Positions 43,398 to 52,039 of a DNA stretch of 64,000 nt are shown here, in pieces. The stretch lies in contig BDTR01000053.1 of assembly GCA_002897775.1 (NCBI GenBank), forward strand, positions 124,001 to 188,000, read 5' to 3'. The notes beneath the pieces are model-generated. The model did not search any database, was not told the origin of the DNA, and saw only the letters and a list, made by a program, of their open reading frames with translations. Position numbers and translations under genes: made by a program. The stretch's first letter is position 1. Every line of letters begins with the position of its first letter. This stretch comes from a bacterium BMS3Bbin08 (GTDB lineage Bacteria > Nitrospirota > Thermodesulfovibrionia > UBA6902 > BMS3Bbin08).

Positions 43398-44132
43398 ATG
43401 TGTGACGTTTGCGGTTGTGAAGACAGCGTTCATACCAAAGAAACAAAGATAGTTGACATAAACCAGAGCCTGCTCAAGTCCAATGAGAACGCTGCCCTGG
43501 CCAATAAAAAACACTTTGACGAAAAAGGCATTCTCGCTTTAAATCTAATAAGCTCCCCGGGCTCAGGCAAGACCACACTTCTTGAGCAGACTGCTGAAGC
43601 ACTGAAGGACGATATCAGCATGGCCGTGCTGGAGGGAGACATTGAGACCGAGATAGACGCCGAAAGGATAAGAAAAAAAGGGGTGCCGGCTGTACAGCTG
43701 ACAACAGGCGGGGCATGTCATCTGGAATCCTCACTTATTCACAAGGGGTTTCATAAGCTGGAGCACCAGTTGAATAACAAAAAACTGGATCTCCTGTTCA
43801 TAGAAAACGTCGGTAATCTTGTGTGCCCCTCATTTTTCGAGCTTGGAGAACACATAAGGGTTGTGCTTGTGTCAGTTCCAGAGGGTCCTGACAAACCCCT
43901 GAAATATCCCAAAGCTTTTAAAACATCTCAGGTATTTATTATCACTAAATCAGACCTTGTCCCTCATTTTGACTTTGATGTCGAAAGTGTAAAAAAAGCC
44001 GCTCTATCCCTGAACCCGTCATTAAAGGTCTTTGTTCTATCCGCAAAGACCGGAGAAGGGTTAGACGAGTGGTTCGAATTTTTGAAGAAGGAGCACTTAG
44101 CCACAGATTTACACAGACTAAAGAAGGGTTAA
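43398..44132 (+). CDS. hypB: Nickel-incorporation GTPase HypB
   Basis: 244 residues. N-terminal MCDVCGCEDS metal motif without a His-rich tract. P-loop LISSPGSGKTTLLE, LEGDIETEIDAERI, ENVGNLVCPSFF and the guanine motif ITKSDLVPH. It powers nickel insertion with HypA. Ribosome site GGGAGG. The last 15 or so residues (HLATDLHRLKKG) translate a CCACAGATTTACACAGAC-type intergenic repeat. Confidence 0.97.
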   Translation: MCDVCGCEDSVHTKETKIVDINQSLLKSNENAALANKKHFDEKGILALNLISSPGSGKTTLLEQTAEALKDDISMAVLEGDIETEIDAERIRKKGVPAVQLTTGGACHLESSLIHKGFHKLEHQLNNKKLDLLFIENVGNLVCPSFFELGEHIRVVLVSVPEGPDKPLKYPKAFKTSQVFIITKSDLVPHFDFDVESVKKAALSLNPSLKVFVLSAKTGEGLDEWFEFLKKEHLATDLHRLKKG

Positions 44133-44212
44133 ATTCAAGAATACTTTAGTTAGTGTCAGCCTCGGCTGATCCGCCTCTGGCGGAAAAGTCAGTGGCTGAA
44201 TAATTATAAAAA

Positions 44213-45205
44213 ATGGCAAAGATTGAAATAGGACATGGAAGCGGCGGAAGGCTTACGAAAGACCTTATAGAAGGCCTGTTCTTAAAATACCTGACCTGCG
44301 ATGAATTAAAACCTCTTGAGGACGCCTCTTATATTGACCTTGAAGGTCACAGGTCTGCCATTACAACTGATTCCTATGTTGTCCGCCCGATTTTCTTTCC
44401 CGGTGGAAATATTGGAAAACTGTGCGTCTGCGGCGCGGTAAATGACCTTGTTGTCAGCGGCGCGAGGCCAAGGTACCTTTCACTGGGTTTTATCATGGAA
44501 GAAGGGTTCTCTCTCGAAAGTCTCGAAGAGATCCTTAAGAGTATCGGCGATACGGCAAAAAACGCCGGGGTCAGGATAGTAACAGGCGATACCAAGGTTG
44601 TTGAAAAAAATAAGTGTGACGGTATCTTTATCAATACAACCGGCGTGGGTAATGTCATTAAACCCCTTGTTGTCGGAGGAATTTCAGAAGGCGATTCTGT
44701 TATTGTGACAGGAACTGTTGGAGACCATGGAATAGCGGTTGCCATTGCAAGGGAAGAGTTTAATATCGATTCTCCCGTTATAAGCGACTGTTCTCCCCTT
44801 GGTGAGCTGCTCATGCCCGTCTTAAAAATAGATGGCCTCAAGTGGATGAGAGACCCGACGCGCGGGGGAGTAGCGACCGTACTTGCCGAGCTTTCAGGAC
44901 ATTCGGGCCTTGGGATAGAGATCTTCGAGGATAAGGTGCCGGTAAGAGAGGATGTCCGCTTCATATCTGATATGCTTGGCTATGATCCTCTTTATCTTGC
45001 CAATGAAGGCAAGGCCCTTATTATCACATCTTCCGACTCTGCTGATAACGTGATCATGACCTTAAAAGAACATACCCTCGGGAAAAACGCTGAGATCATA
45101 GGTAATATTACGTCCGCGTTCAAGGGTGTTAGATTAAGGACCCGGATAGGAGGCGAAAGGGTCCTGGATTTGCTTGAAGAAGAGCTGCTGCCCCGGATAT
45201 GTTAA
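44213..45205 (+). CDS. hypE: Hydrogenase maturation protein HypE
   Basis: 330 residues of the AIR-synthase-like family: IEIGHGSGGRLTKDLIEG, ITTDSYVVRPIFFPGG, VNDLVVSGARPRYLS, and the C-terminal LPRIC ending in the Cys that becomes the thiocyanate carrier. It converts the carbamoyl group from HypF to cyanide for the active-site iron. A short TCCGCC-tct-GGCGGA hairpin (44170-44184) lies in its leader. Confidence 0.97.
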   Translation: MAKIEIGHGSGGRLTKDLIEGLFLKYLTCDELKPLEDASYIDLEGHRSAITTDSYVVRPIFFPGGNIGKLCVCGAVNDLVVSGARPRYLSLGFIMEEGFSLESLEEILKSIGDTAKNAGVRIVTGDTKVVEKNKCDGIFINTTGVGNVIKPLVVGGISEGDSVIVTGTVGDHGIAVAIAREEFNIDSPVISDCSPLGELLMPVLKIDGLKWMRDPTRGGVATVLAELSGHSGLGIEIFEDKVPVREDVRFISDMLGYDPLYLANEGKALIITSSDSADNVIMTLKEHTLGKNAEIIGNITSAFKGVRLRTRIGGERVLDLLEEELLPRIC

Positions 45206-45263
45206 AACATAATATACTGATACAGTCGAAGATTCTGAATTCCTATATTGCCTCGATCAAAAA

Positions 45264-45299
45264 GAATGACTCAATAACTTAATTACTTAATAACTTGTT
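45264..45299. repeat. Heptad repeat upstream of hypD
   Basis: ATGACTC AATAACT TAATTAC TTAATAA, the same word family as at 42463 and 55715. Confidence 0.65.
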
Positions 45300-45308
45300 T
45301 CTCCAACA

Positions 45309-46349
45309 ATGGATAAAATAAAAAAACTGGTACAGCACATTTCGTCTCTTGTTCCTTCCGACAGGAAGATCAAGATAATGAATGTCTGCGGCTCTCATGA
45401 ACATACAATTGCTTTTTCAGGAATAAGAAGTCTGATACCAGAAAACCTTGAGATAGTACCAGGTCCGGGATGCCCTGTATGCGTCTGCCCTGAAAGCGAT
45501 ATTTTAAACGCGATAGACCTTTCCAACAGAGATGATGTGATCCTGGTTACATACGGAGATATGTTGAGGGTCCCGACAAAAAACGGGTCGATACGGGCTG
45601 AAGGCGGAAATTACAAGATGATAACTTCTCCTTTTGAATGCCTGCAGACCGCTTCCTCAAATCCCGACAAAAAAATAGTCTTTTTTTCCGTTGGCTTTGA
45701 GACTACTACAGCACCTACTGTTGCCCTGCTGGAGATGGGGGTCCCGGACAATCTGTACATACTCAGTTCCCACAGGTTGACACCTACAATAATGGAAGTG
45801 CTTGTTAAAGACGCGGAGATCGGCATTGACGGTTTTATAGCGCCGGGACACGTTTCCGCGATCGTGGGCTCAAACGCGTGGAATGTTTTTTCTGAAAAAT
45901 ATAATATCCCCACGGTTGTTGCCGGGTTTGAACCTGATAACCTGCTGATGGGAATAATGGATGTCCTCTGGCAGCTTAAAGACGGAAAAGCAAGAACCTC
46001 CAACGTTTACAGCAGTGTTGTTAAGCCGGAAGGAAATCTGCAGGCTCAAAGACTCATGGATAAATACCTGAAGGTGTCTGATGCCAACTGGCGGGGGATC
46101 GGGAATGTGCCTGCCTCAGGCCTGGAATTAAGAGATGAGTATGCGGGCAAGGACGCGAAAAAGGTCTTTGAACTTCAAGAGATCAAAGAAGACAGGATAC
46201 CCGGATGCATCTGCGGCAACGTGGTCCTGGGCAAGGCCTATCCTTCCGAATGCAAATTATTTAAAAAGGTCTGCAGTCCTAGAAACCCCAAAGGCCCCTG
46301 CATGGTCTCTTTTGAAGGGGCCTGCAATATCTGGTATAAAACTAACTGA
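45309..46349 (+). CDS. hypD: Hydrogenase maturation protein HypD
   Basis: 346 residues: MNVCGSHEHTIAFSGIRSL, the Cys-rich GPGCPVCVCPESD, VGFETTTAPTVALLE, and the C-terminal Fe-S ligands PGCICGNVVLGKAYPSECKL. It is the scaffold for Fe(CN)2CO assembly with HypC and HypE. No strong ribosome site is visible. Confidence 0.97.
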   Translation: MDKIKKLVQHISSLVPSDRKIKIMNVCGSHEHTIAFSGIRSLIPENLEIVPGPGCPVCVCPESDILNAIDLSNRDDVILVTYGDMLRVPTKNGSIRAEGGNYKMITSPFECLQTASSNPDKKIVFFSVGFETTTAPTVALLEMGVPDNLYILSSHRLTPTIMEVLVKDAEIGIDGFIAPGHVSAIVGSNAWNVFSEKYNIPTVVAGFEPDNLLMGIMDVLWQLKDGKARTSNVYSSVVKPEGNLQAQRLMDKYLKVSDANWRGIGNVPASGLELRDEYAGKDAKKVFELQEIKEDRIPGCICGNVVLGKAYPSECKLFKKVCSPRNPKGPCMVSFEGACNIWYKTN

Positions 46350-46487
46350 ATTGTACCAGCATAGAATAAACGGCTCAATTTTATAGGGCATACCTAATAA
46401 AGCTCGAAATTATCAGTAAGCCTGAAGACTTAGAATAGGTTAGCATGCCACTCCTCAAAATTTTTCAGTAACTTAAGCAGTCATAGC

Positions 46488-46537
46488 TTGACTTTGTATT
46501 CAATCCTGAATACAATTGTATTCAGGATTGAATACAA
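46488..46537 (+). promoter_or_regulatory. Promoter overlapped by a perfect 44 bp palindromic operator
   Basis: TTGACT (46488-46493), 17-base spacer and TACAAT (46511-46516) precede the HTH-MNT gene. The palindrome 46494-46537 is perfect and made of two inverted 22 bp sites, each itself TTGTATTCA-n4-TGAATACAA. It covers the spacer, the -10 and the likely start point, so a bound repressor would block transcription. The start codon is four bases beyond it and no ribosome site is visible, so the mRNA may have almost no leader. Confidence 0.8.
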
Positions 46538-46540
46538 CCT

Positions 46541-47131
46541 GTGAATATAGCAAACATCTTATTCAGATCAAAGATACGCCAGAAAATTCTCGCAAAGTTT
46601 TTTGCCGACGAAAGCAAAAAGTATTATATTAATGAAATGGCCAGACTTGTCGGCACAACTCAGGGAACATGCAGGCGGGAGCTGAACAGGCTCATTGATA
46701 TGGGAATATTAACAACATCACGGGAGGGGAACCTGCGGTATTACAAAGTTAACAAAGAATACGGGCTATATAAAGAGTTCAGCGCAATAATTCAAAAAAC
46801 CATAGGGATCGAAGCTGTTCTCGCCAGGGCACTGAATGGAATAAAAGACATTATTTATGCCTTTATTTTTGGGTCATACGCAAAAAATGAATTTAAGCCG
46901 GGATCAGATATTGATATCGTTGTTATCGGGAACGTAAGTGAAAATCATTTAATAAAAGCCATCAGAGAAGTTGAAAAAGTAATAGAAAGGGAAATAAATT
47001 ATCATATCTATTCTCTAAAAGAATTTAAGAGAAAACTTCAAACAAGCTCATTCGCAAAAAACATAATAAAAAACCTCATAATAGTGAAAGGTGATAAAAA
47101 TGAGCTTACAAAACTACTTAAACGCGCTTGA
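46541..47131 (+). CDS. Winged-HTH plus MNT-type nucleotidyltransferase
   Basis: 196 residues from a GTG. Residues 1-75 form an ArsR-like winged helix (YINEMARLVGTTQGTCRREL). Residues 85-170 form a minimal nucleotidyltransferase with the polymerase-beta motif FGSYAKNEFKPGSDIDIVVI. It overlaps the HEPN gene that follows. MNT/HEPN pairs are known toxin-antitoxin modules in which the MntA enzyme AMPylates the HEPN toxin. Here the HTH domain and the adjacent palindrome indicate autoregulation. The start fits the frame, though translation initiation looks unusual. Confidence 0.85.
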   Translation: MNIANILFRSKIRQKILAKFFADESKKYYINEMARLVGTTQGTCRRELNRLIDMGILTTSREGNLRYYKVNKEYGLYKEFSAIIQKTIGIEAVLARALNGIKDIIYAFIFGSYAKNEFKPGSDIDIVVIGNVSENHLIKAIREVEKVIEREINYHIYSLKEFKRKLQTSSFAKNIIKNLIIVKGDKNELTKLLKRA

Positions 47132-47564
47132 GGCTAAAGGCCTTCTTAAAAAAGAGAAGGTCGGCACTGATCAGGTAAAAGCCCTGCTGGCAGGCGCGTC
47201 CAGGAATATTATCGCCTCGGAGAAAAACCTCTCCATTGACGAGGAGGCCTGCTATACGCTCGCGTACAATGCAATGTTAAAGATAGCAAGGGCTGTGGTT
47301 TTTCTTCATAATTATCGGCCTTCAGACGGTCGGCAGCACAAGACAACAGTTGAGGCTGCCGGGAAAATACTTGGCAAAGAATTCAGGGAACTAATAGATA
47401 AATTTGACAGGATGCGGAAAAAGAGGAATCAATTCACCTATGACCCGATGCTGCCTCTGAGTTTGACAGAAGCTAAAAATGCCTTAAGAACCGCTAGGGG
47501 GTTTTATAAGAAAGTAAAAAAATTCCTGGATGAAAAATATCCTCAGCTCAACTTATTCAAATAA
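47100..47564 (+). CDS. HEPN-domain protein, partner of the MNT enzyme
   Basis: 154 residues from the ATG of MSLQNYLNALEAKG; it overlaps the MNT gene by 32 bases. All-helical HEPN fold with LAGASRNIIASEKNLSI and a YTLAYNAMLKIARAVVF core. The signature helix reads DRMRKKRNQFTYD. Active HEPN RNases have R-x4-6-H; here the His position appears to be replaced by an aromatic residue, so activity is uncertain. Candidate toxin or regulated effector, placed between hypD and hypF on the same strand. Confidence 0.82.
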   Translation: MSLQNYLNALEAKGLLKKEKVGTDQVKALLAGASRNIIASEKNLSIDEEACYTLAYNAMLKIARAVVFLHNYRPSDGRQHKTTVEAAGKILGKEFRELIDKFDRMRKKRNQFTYDPMLPLSLTEAKNALRTARGFYKKVKKFLDEKYPQLNLFK

Positions 47565-47594
47565 ACGTGTTTTCTTTTACAAATCATTGAAATT

Positions 47595-49847
47595 ATGAGA
47601 CTTAAGATCAGGATCACAGGCCTTGTGCAGGGAGTAGGTTTCAGGCCGTTCATCTACAGGCTGGCAAACGAACTCGGGCTCAGAGGGTATGTATTGAATG
47701 ACCCGCTCGGCGTTACCATTGAGGCAGAGGCTGAAAAAGAAAAACTGGATGAGTTCCTCGTAAAGATAGATAAGGAAAAACCCCCTCTTGCAAAGATCTA
47801 CAGCCTCCAGCATACATTCCTTAAAGACGCAGGTTTTAAAGATTTTGAAATAAGAAAAAGTGAAGAAACAGGAGACAAAAAGGCCTTCATCCTTCCTGAC
47901 ATCGCTACATGCAGCGAATGCGTAAACGATATTCAGAACCAAAAAGACAGAAGATATATGTACCCTTTTACTAACTGCACAAACTGCGGGCCGAGGTTCA
48001 CCATTATACGCGCCCTGCCCTATGACAGAAAGAACACTACCATGAAGGCCTTTAAGATGTGCCCTGACTGTGAGGCGGAATATAACCTCCCTTCTGACAG
48101 AAGGTTTCACGCCCAGCCTGACGCGTGCCCTTTATGCGGCCCTTTTGTAAGCCTTTATGACAGCAAAGGCGACCTGATCTGCGAAAAACAGGAAGCCGTT
48201 GATAAAGCCGTAGAACTCATAAACAGCGGCAACATAATCGCGATCAAGGGTATAGGAGGGTTTCACCTTGTATGCGATGCTACGAGCGAGCAGGCTGTGG
48301 ACAGGCTGAGAAAAAGAAAATTCCGAGAGGAAAAACCAATGGCCGTCATGTTTCCTGACCTGGAATCAGCAAAAAAAGAGGCGCATATCGACCTGCTGGA
48401 AGAACGGGCGTTAAACTCAATAGAAAGACCCATTATCATACTGAAAAAAAGACCGGACACGGTTCTTGCCGGCTCAGTTTCTCCTGATAACAGCACGACC
48501 GGTATTTTTCTGCCATATACGCCCCTGCACCATATAATCCTGCAAAGGCTGAAAAAACCTGTCATAGCCACAAGCGCTAACATGACAGACGAACCCATAG
48601 TAAAGGATGAAACAGACGCTTTTAAGCGGCTGTCAAAAATAGCGGATCATGTTCTATCACATAACAGGGATATAGCCAGAAGGTGCGATGATTCTGTTGT
48701 CAGGATAGTGGCTGAAAGACAGGTGCCAATAAGACGTTCAAGGGGGTTTTCTCCTTTGCCTGTTGCCCTGCCGTTCAGGCTAAAAGAACCTGTGCTCGCG
48801 CTTGGGCCGTATATGAACAATACCATTGCCATTGGCATTGACGATAAGATATTTATATCCCAGCACATAGGAGACCTTGATACACCGCTTTCAATGGGTT
48901 TCTATGAAGAAACAATAAACGACTTCCTCAGGCTGTTCGATGTGGAACCCGGGGTTGTGGTCTCGGACATGCATCCCGGATATTACAGCACAAAATTCGG
49001 TGAAAAACATTTTAAAGACAGGCTCGTTAAGGTCCAGCACCATTTCGCGCACATATTATCCTGCATGGCTGAAAATGACATGCCTCAAGACGCCGAGGTT
49101 ATCGGGTTTGCCTTTGACGGCACAGGATATGGTCTGGACAAAACAGTGTGGGGCGGTGAAGTGCTGATCGCGTCTTACAAAGGGTTTAAAAGGGCCTTTC
49201 ATCTGGGCCCTTTTAAATTGCCCGGAGGAGAAAAGGCTGTAAAAGAACCGGTAAGAACCGCTTTCTCACTTTTATATGAAACTTTCGGCGAAAAGGCCGT
49301 GGATATTGACATCCTGCCTGTATCAGAGAAAAAAAAGTTGTTTTTTTTGAATATGATCAGGAAAAATATCAATTCACCTGTTGCGACAAGCATGGGGAGG
49401 CTTTTTGACGGCGTCGCGTCATTAATAGGACTAAAACATAAAGTATCATACAATGCTCAGGCCGCGATAGCGCTTGAACAATTGGCATTAAGGTCAGATG
49501 ATAACGGCTCATATCCGTTCATAATTGAAAAAAATGTTATTGAACACAGGCCTTTGATTAAAAAAATAGTGAATGATCTGAGATCAGGAGTCCCTGGAGA
49601 AGCGATAGCAAAAAAATTTCACAATACAGTTGTGGATATCATTATATCTGTCTCAGAGTCATTGAGAAAAGAAACCGGGTTATCAACGGTTGCCCTGTCC
49701 GGAGGGGTTTTTCAAAACGCGGTACTTCTTGAAAAAGCCTTCAGCAAACTTGGAGAAAAGGGATTTACTCCTCTGATACACCAGCTTGTCCCTGCTAATG
49801 ACGGGGGGATATCTTTAGGCCAGGCCGTGTACGGGCACTATAAGTAA
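47595..49847 (+). CDS. hypF: Carbamoyltransferase HypF
   Basis: 750 residues, full length. Acylphosphatase domain (1-90; RITGLVQGVGFRPFIYRLA), two zinc fingers (CSECVNDI...CTNCGPRF, CPDCEAEY...CPLCGPF), a YrdC-like domain (IAIKGIGGFHLVCDAT, ATSANMTDEP) and a Kae1-like domain (QHHFAHILSCMAEND, GFAFDGTGYG). It makes the carbamoyl precursor of the cyanide ligands. It ends the hydrogenase locus. Confidence 0.97.
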   Translation: MRLKIRITGLVQGVGFRPFIYRLANELGLRGYVLNDPLGVTIEAEAEKEKLDEFLVKIDKEKPPLAKIYSLQHTFLKDAGFKDFEIRKSEETGDKKAFILPDIATCSECVNDIQNQKDRRYMYPFTNCTNCGPRFTIIRALPYDRKNTTMKAFKMCPDCEAEYNLPSDRRFHAQPDACPLCGPFVSLYDSKGDLICEKQEAVDKAVELINSGNIIAIKGIGGFHLVCDATSEQAVDRLRKRKFREEKPMAVMFPDLESAKKEAHIDLLEERALNSIERPIIILKKRPDTVLAGSVSPDNSTTGIFLPYTPLHHIILQRLKKPVIATSANMTDEPIVKDETDAFKRLSKIADHVLSHNRDIARRCDDSVVRIVAERQVPIRRSRGFSPLPVALPFRLKEPVLALGPYMNNTIAIGIDDKIFISQHIGDLDTPLSMGFYEETINDFLRLFDVEPGVVVSDMHPGYYSTKFGEKHFKDRLVKVQHHFAHILSCMAENDMPQDAEVIGFAFDGTGYGLDKTVWGGEVLIASYKGFKRAFHLGPFKLPGGEKAVKEPVRTAFSLLYETFGEKAVDIDILPVSEKKKLFFLNMIRKNINSPVATSMGRLFDGVASLIGLKHKVSYNAQAAIALEQLALRSDDNGSYPFIIEKNVIEHRPLIKKIVNDLRSGVPGEAIAKKFHNTVVDIIISVSESLRKETGLSTVALSGGVFQNAVLLEKAFSKLGEKGFTPLIHQLVPANDGGISLGQAVYGHYK

Positions 49848-49877
49848 TATTATTCTTTTATTGTTTAAAGGCCGCCC

Positions 49878-49944
49878 CAATTAATTGTCGATCGTTGATT
49901 GATGATTGTCCAATTGTCATTCGTCAATGGTCAATTGTTTATGA
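49878..49944. repeat. Heptad repeat between convergent genes
   Basis: AATTGTC GATCGTT GATTGAT GATTGTC CAATTGT CATTCGT CAATGGT CAATTGT: clear 7-base period, ending at the stop of the rhodanese gene. Confidence 0.8.
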
Positions 49945-50295
49945 TTACTCCTCTTCAACCGGCAGACCGCTCTCCACCCATTCATCTATCCCTCCTTCAT
50001 ATATTTTTACATTCGGGATATTAAGGAGTTTCAGGCCAAGGGCAGCTTTTTTAGACGCTTTACATCTCTTATTCCTGCAATATATTATGATCTCGTCATA
50101 GGGGACCAGTTCTTTTCTCCTGTCCACTACTTCAGGATAAGGTATTGTGTATGCTCCCCTGATCTTAAATTTGTTTCCGTCATATTTGCCGATAGTATCA
50201 ACAATTACACAGTTTGACCCTTTATTTATTAAATTTAAAAGCTCGTTCTTATCAATACAATCAATTGATAAGTTCAGATCTGTCTTATATGACAT
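49945..50295 (-). CDS. Rhodanese-like sulfurtransferase domain protein
   Basis: 116 residues from the ATG of MSYKTDLNLS, preceded by GTGGAGAC at a seven-base distance. A longer reading to 50595 is possible but translates GC-rich repeat sequence and is rejected. Rhodanese fold: VIVDTIGKYDGNKFKIRGAY, then the active-site loop IIIYCRNKRCKASKKAA with the catalytic Cys, and YEGGIDEWVESGLPV. It may handle persulfide sulfur. Convergent with hypF. Confidence 0.85.
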   Translation of the reverse strand: MSYKTDLNLSIDCIDKNELLNLINKGSNCVIVDTIGKYDGNKFKIRGAYTIPYPEVVDRRKELVPYDEIIIYCRNKRCKASKKAALGLKLLNIPNVKIYEGGIDEWVESGLPVEEE

Positions 50296-50709
50296 AGATG
50301 TCTCCACTACCCTTATCATGGAGCCCCACGGGTTTGCTCGGCGGGGCGGAATCTCGCCGAAGCTTTTTTTCGCATTTCCATCCTCCGAAGTAGACGCCCT
50401 GTCTCTGCGGAGGACAGGCATCCAGGGGCAAGCCTCGCCAAAGGCGGGCAGGCCCGTGGTCTTCTGCGAAGGCGGATAAGCGGGCATGGTCAATTCCCGC
50501 CTGTCTGTTATAATAGCAAAAAATGGCGAAGAGGACTTATTCCAGAACAAAAAGCCCGCTGGCCGGGCCGGCAAAGAAAAAAAGGGGGCCTTCAATATGT
50601 TCGAACGCGGACTGCAAGCTCAGGAAAAAAGGATGCGTTGGATTTGAGGGATGCCCGGGGTATAAAGTAAAATAAAGGGCGTGAGATATTTTGATAACAT
50701 GGAGGTTCA
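50296..50709. other. Gap with GC-rich repetitive sequence
   Basis: About 410 bases. Between 50330 and 50500 there are GC-rich inverted words (GGGGCGGAATCTCGCC, CGCCAAAGGCGGGCAGG) that look like a decayed repeat. The minus frame is open through them by chance. The final 60 bases before 50710 hold only the M23 leader with ribosome site GGAGG. No promoter stands out. Confidence 0.5.
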
Positions 50710-52020
50710 ATGAATAGATACGGATATAGAAGAAAAAGCACCTTTAGTATTAAGAACGTCGGACTTCTCCTGGTAGTTATTTTTATAGTTTTTGGCGCTG
50801 GTTATGGCGTATATAAACTGTTCTTTATCCCGGCTCCGATCATTGAAGGCAAAGAGGCCTTTAACTCCCTGCCCCTTGATAAAACCATAACTCTTAAAGG
50901 GAAAAACCTCAGATCAATTGATATCACTATCATTCAGGGCGAAAAGAAGATCGAGTTGTTAAAAGATATACCTGAGACCGGTGAAAAGACATATACACTG
51001 CAGGTAAAACCAAAAGACATGGGACTGACGGACGGCCCTGCAACAGTGGTAATAAGGGCAAGGTCAGGCATCTTAAAGGACATTAAATATGAGGTCAGTT
51101 CAACAATTGATACAATACCGCCGAAGCTTGAGGTTCTGAAGGCGTCCCCCTATATAGACAGGGGCAGCGCCGGAGCCGCCTCGTTCAGGGCCTCTGACGC
51201 TGATTCCGTATTTGTTAAGCTTGATGAACATATGTTCAGGGCGTTCCGGAGTGGTCCGGAAACCGAGTCAATATATTATGTTTTTTTTCCTGCTCCTCTT
51301 GATATTAAAGACAAGGCTGTATTTTACGTAGTAGCGAAAGATACTGCCGGAAATCAGACAGTACGTTCTCTTCCGACAAAATTTAAGGATAAGAAGTACA
51401 CGGAATCCTCAATAACTATTGACGACTCTTTCATGAATTCGGTTATATCCCCTTTATTGAATGAAACAAGTATTTCCGATCCGGTTAGTAGCTTTAAAAA
51501 GGTAAACGAGGACTGGAGAAAAGAGAGCATGACAAAGGTTTTTGAGCTTGGTCAGACAACTGACCCGGATATCCTGTGGGACGGAAGATTTCTGCAGCTC
51601 AGGAACAGCAAGGTAATGGCCAAATACGGGGACAGGAGGGTCTATCTGTACAATGGAAAAGCGATCAGCAGGAGCGTTCATCTGGGCTATGACCTTGCCT
51701 CTGTATCAAACTCGCCTGTTGAAGCTGCCAATTCAGGCGTTGTCAGGTTCTCCGGAGACCTCGGCATATACGGGAATACCGTGATAATAGACCACGGTAT
51801 GGGGCTTATGAGCCTTTACGGACACCTTTCAACAGTAACAGTAAGGCAGGGGCAGTCAGTTGAAAAAGGAGATATTATCGCGCAGACAGGCTCTACGGGC
51901 CTTGCCGGCGGCGATCATCTTCATTTCGGAATCCTTTTACACGGCATTGAGATATCCCCGCTCTACTGGTGGGACCCGCACTGGATAAAGGTAAATATAC
52001 TGGATTATCTGGAGCAATAA
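50710..52020 (+). CDS. Membrane-anchored M23 (LytM) peptidoglycan endopeptidase
   Basis: 436 residues: one N-terminal membrane helix (about 17-38), a beta-rich periplasmic region, then a C-terminal M23 domain (about 320-430). Zinc ligands are visible in VHLGYDLAS (HxxxD) and GGDHLHFGI (HxH). The metallo-endopeptidase should cut peptide cross-links in the cell wall. Good ribosome site GGAGG. Convergent with the MurU-AmgK gene, 19 bases apart, with no terminator between. Confidence 0.93.
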   Translation: MNRYGYRRKSTFSIKNVGLLLVVIFIVFGAGYGVYKLFFIPAPIIEGKEAFNSLPLDKTITLKGKNLRSIDITIIQGEKKIELLKDIPETGEKTYTLQVKPKDMGLTDGPATVVIRARSGILKDIKYEVSSTIDTIPPKLEVLKASPYIDRGSAGAASFRASDADSVFVKLDEHMFRAFRSGPETESIYYVFFPAPLDIKDKAVFYVVAKDTAGNQTVRSLPTKFKDKKYTESSITIDDSFMNSVISPLLNETSISDPVSSFKKVNEDWRKESMTKVFELGQTTDPDILWDGRFLQLRNSKVMAKYGDRRVYLYNGKAISRSVHLGYDLASVSNSPVEAANSGVVRFSGDLGIYGNTVIIDHGMGLMSLYGHLSTVTVRQGQSVEKGDIIAQTGSTGLAGGDHLHFGILLHGIEISPLYWWDPHWIKVNILDYLEQ

Positions 52021-52039
52021 CCACTCAGCCCTGTTTCTC

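Noticed and set aside
47577..48110. Minus-strand 177-codon ORF across the hypF start
   Set aside because: Antisense to the acylphosphatase and zinc-finger regions of hypF; a shadow of codon structure.
50296..50595. N-terminal 100-residue extension of the rhodanese gene
   Set aside because: The extra sequence is GC-rich repeat translation with no family features; the ATG at 50295 has a good ribosome site and starts the conserved domain region.
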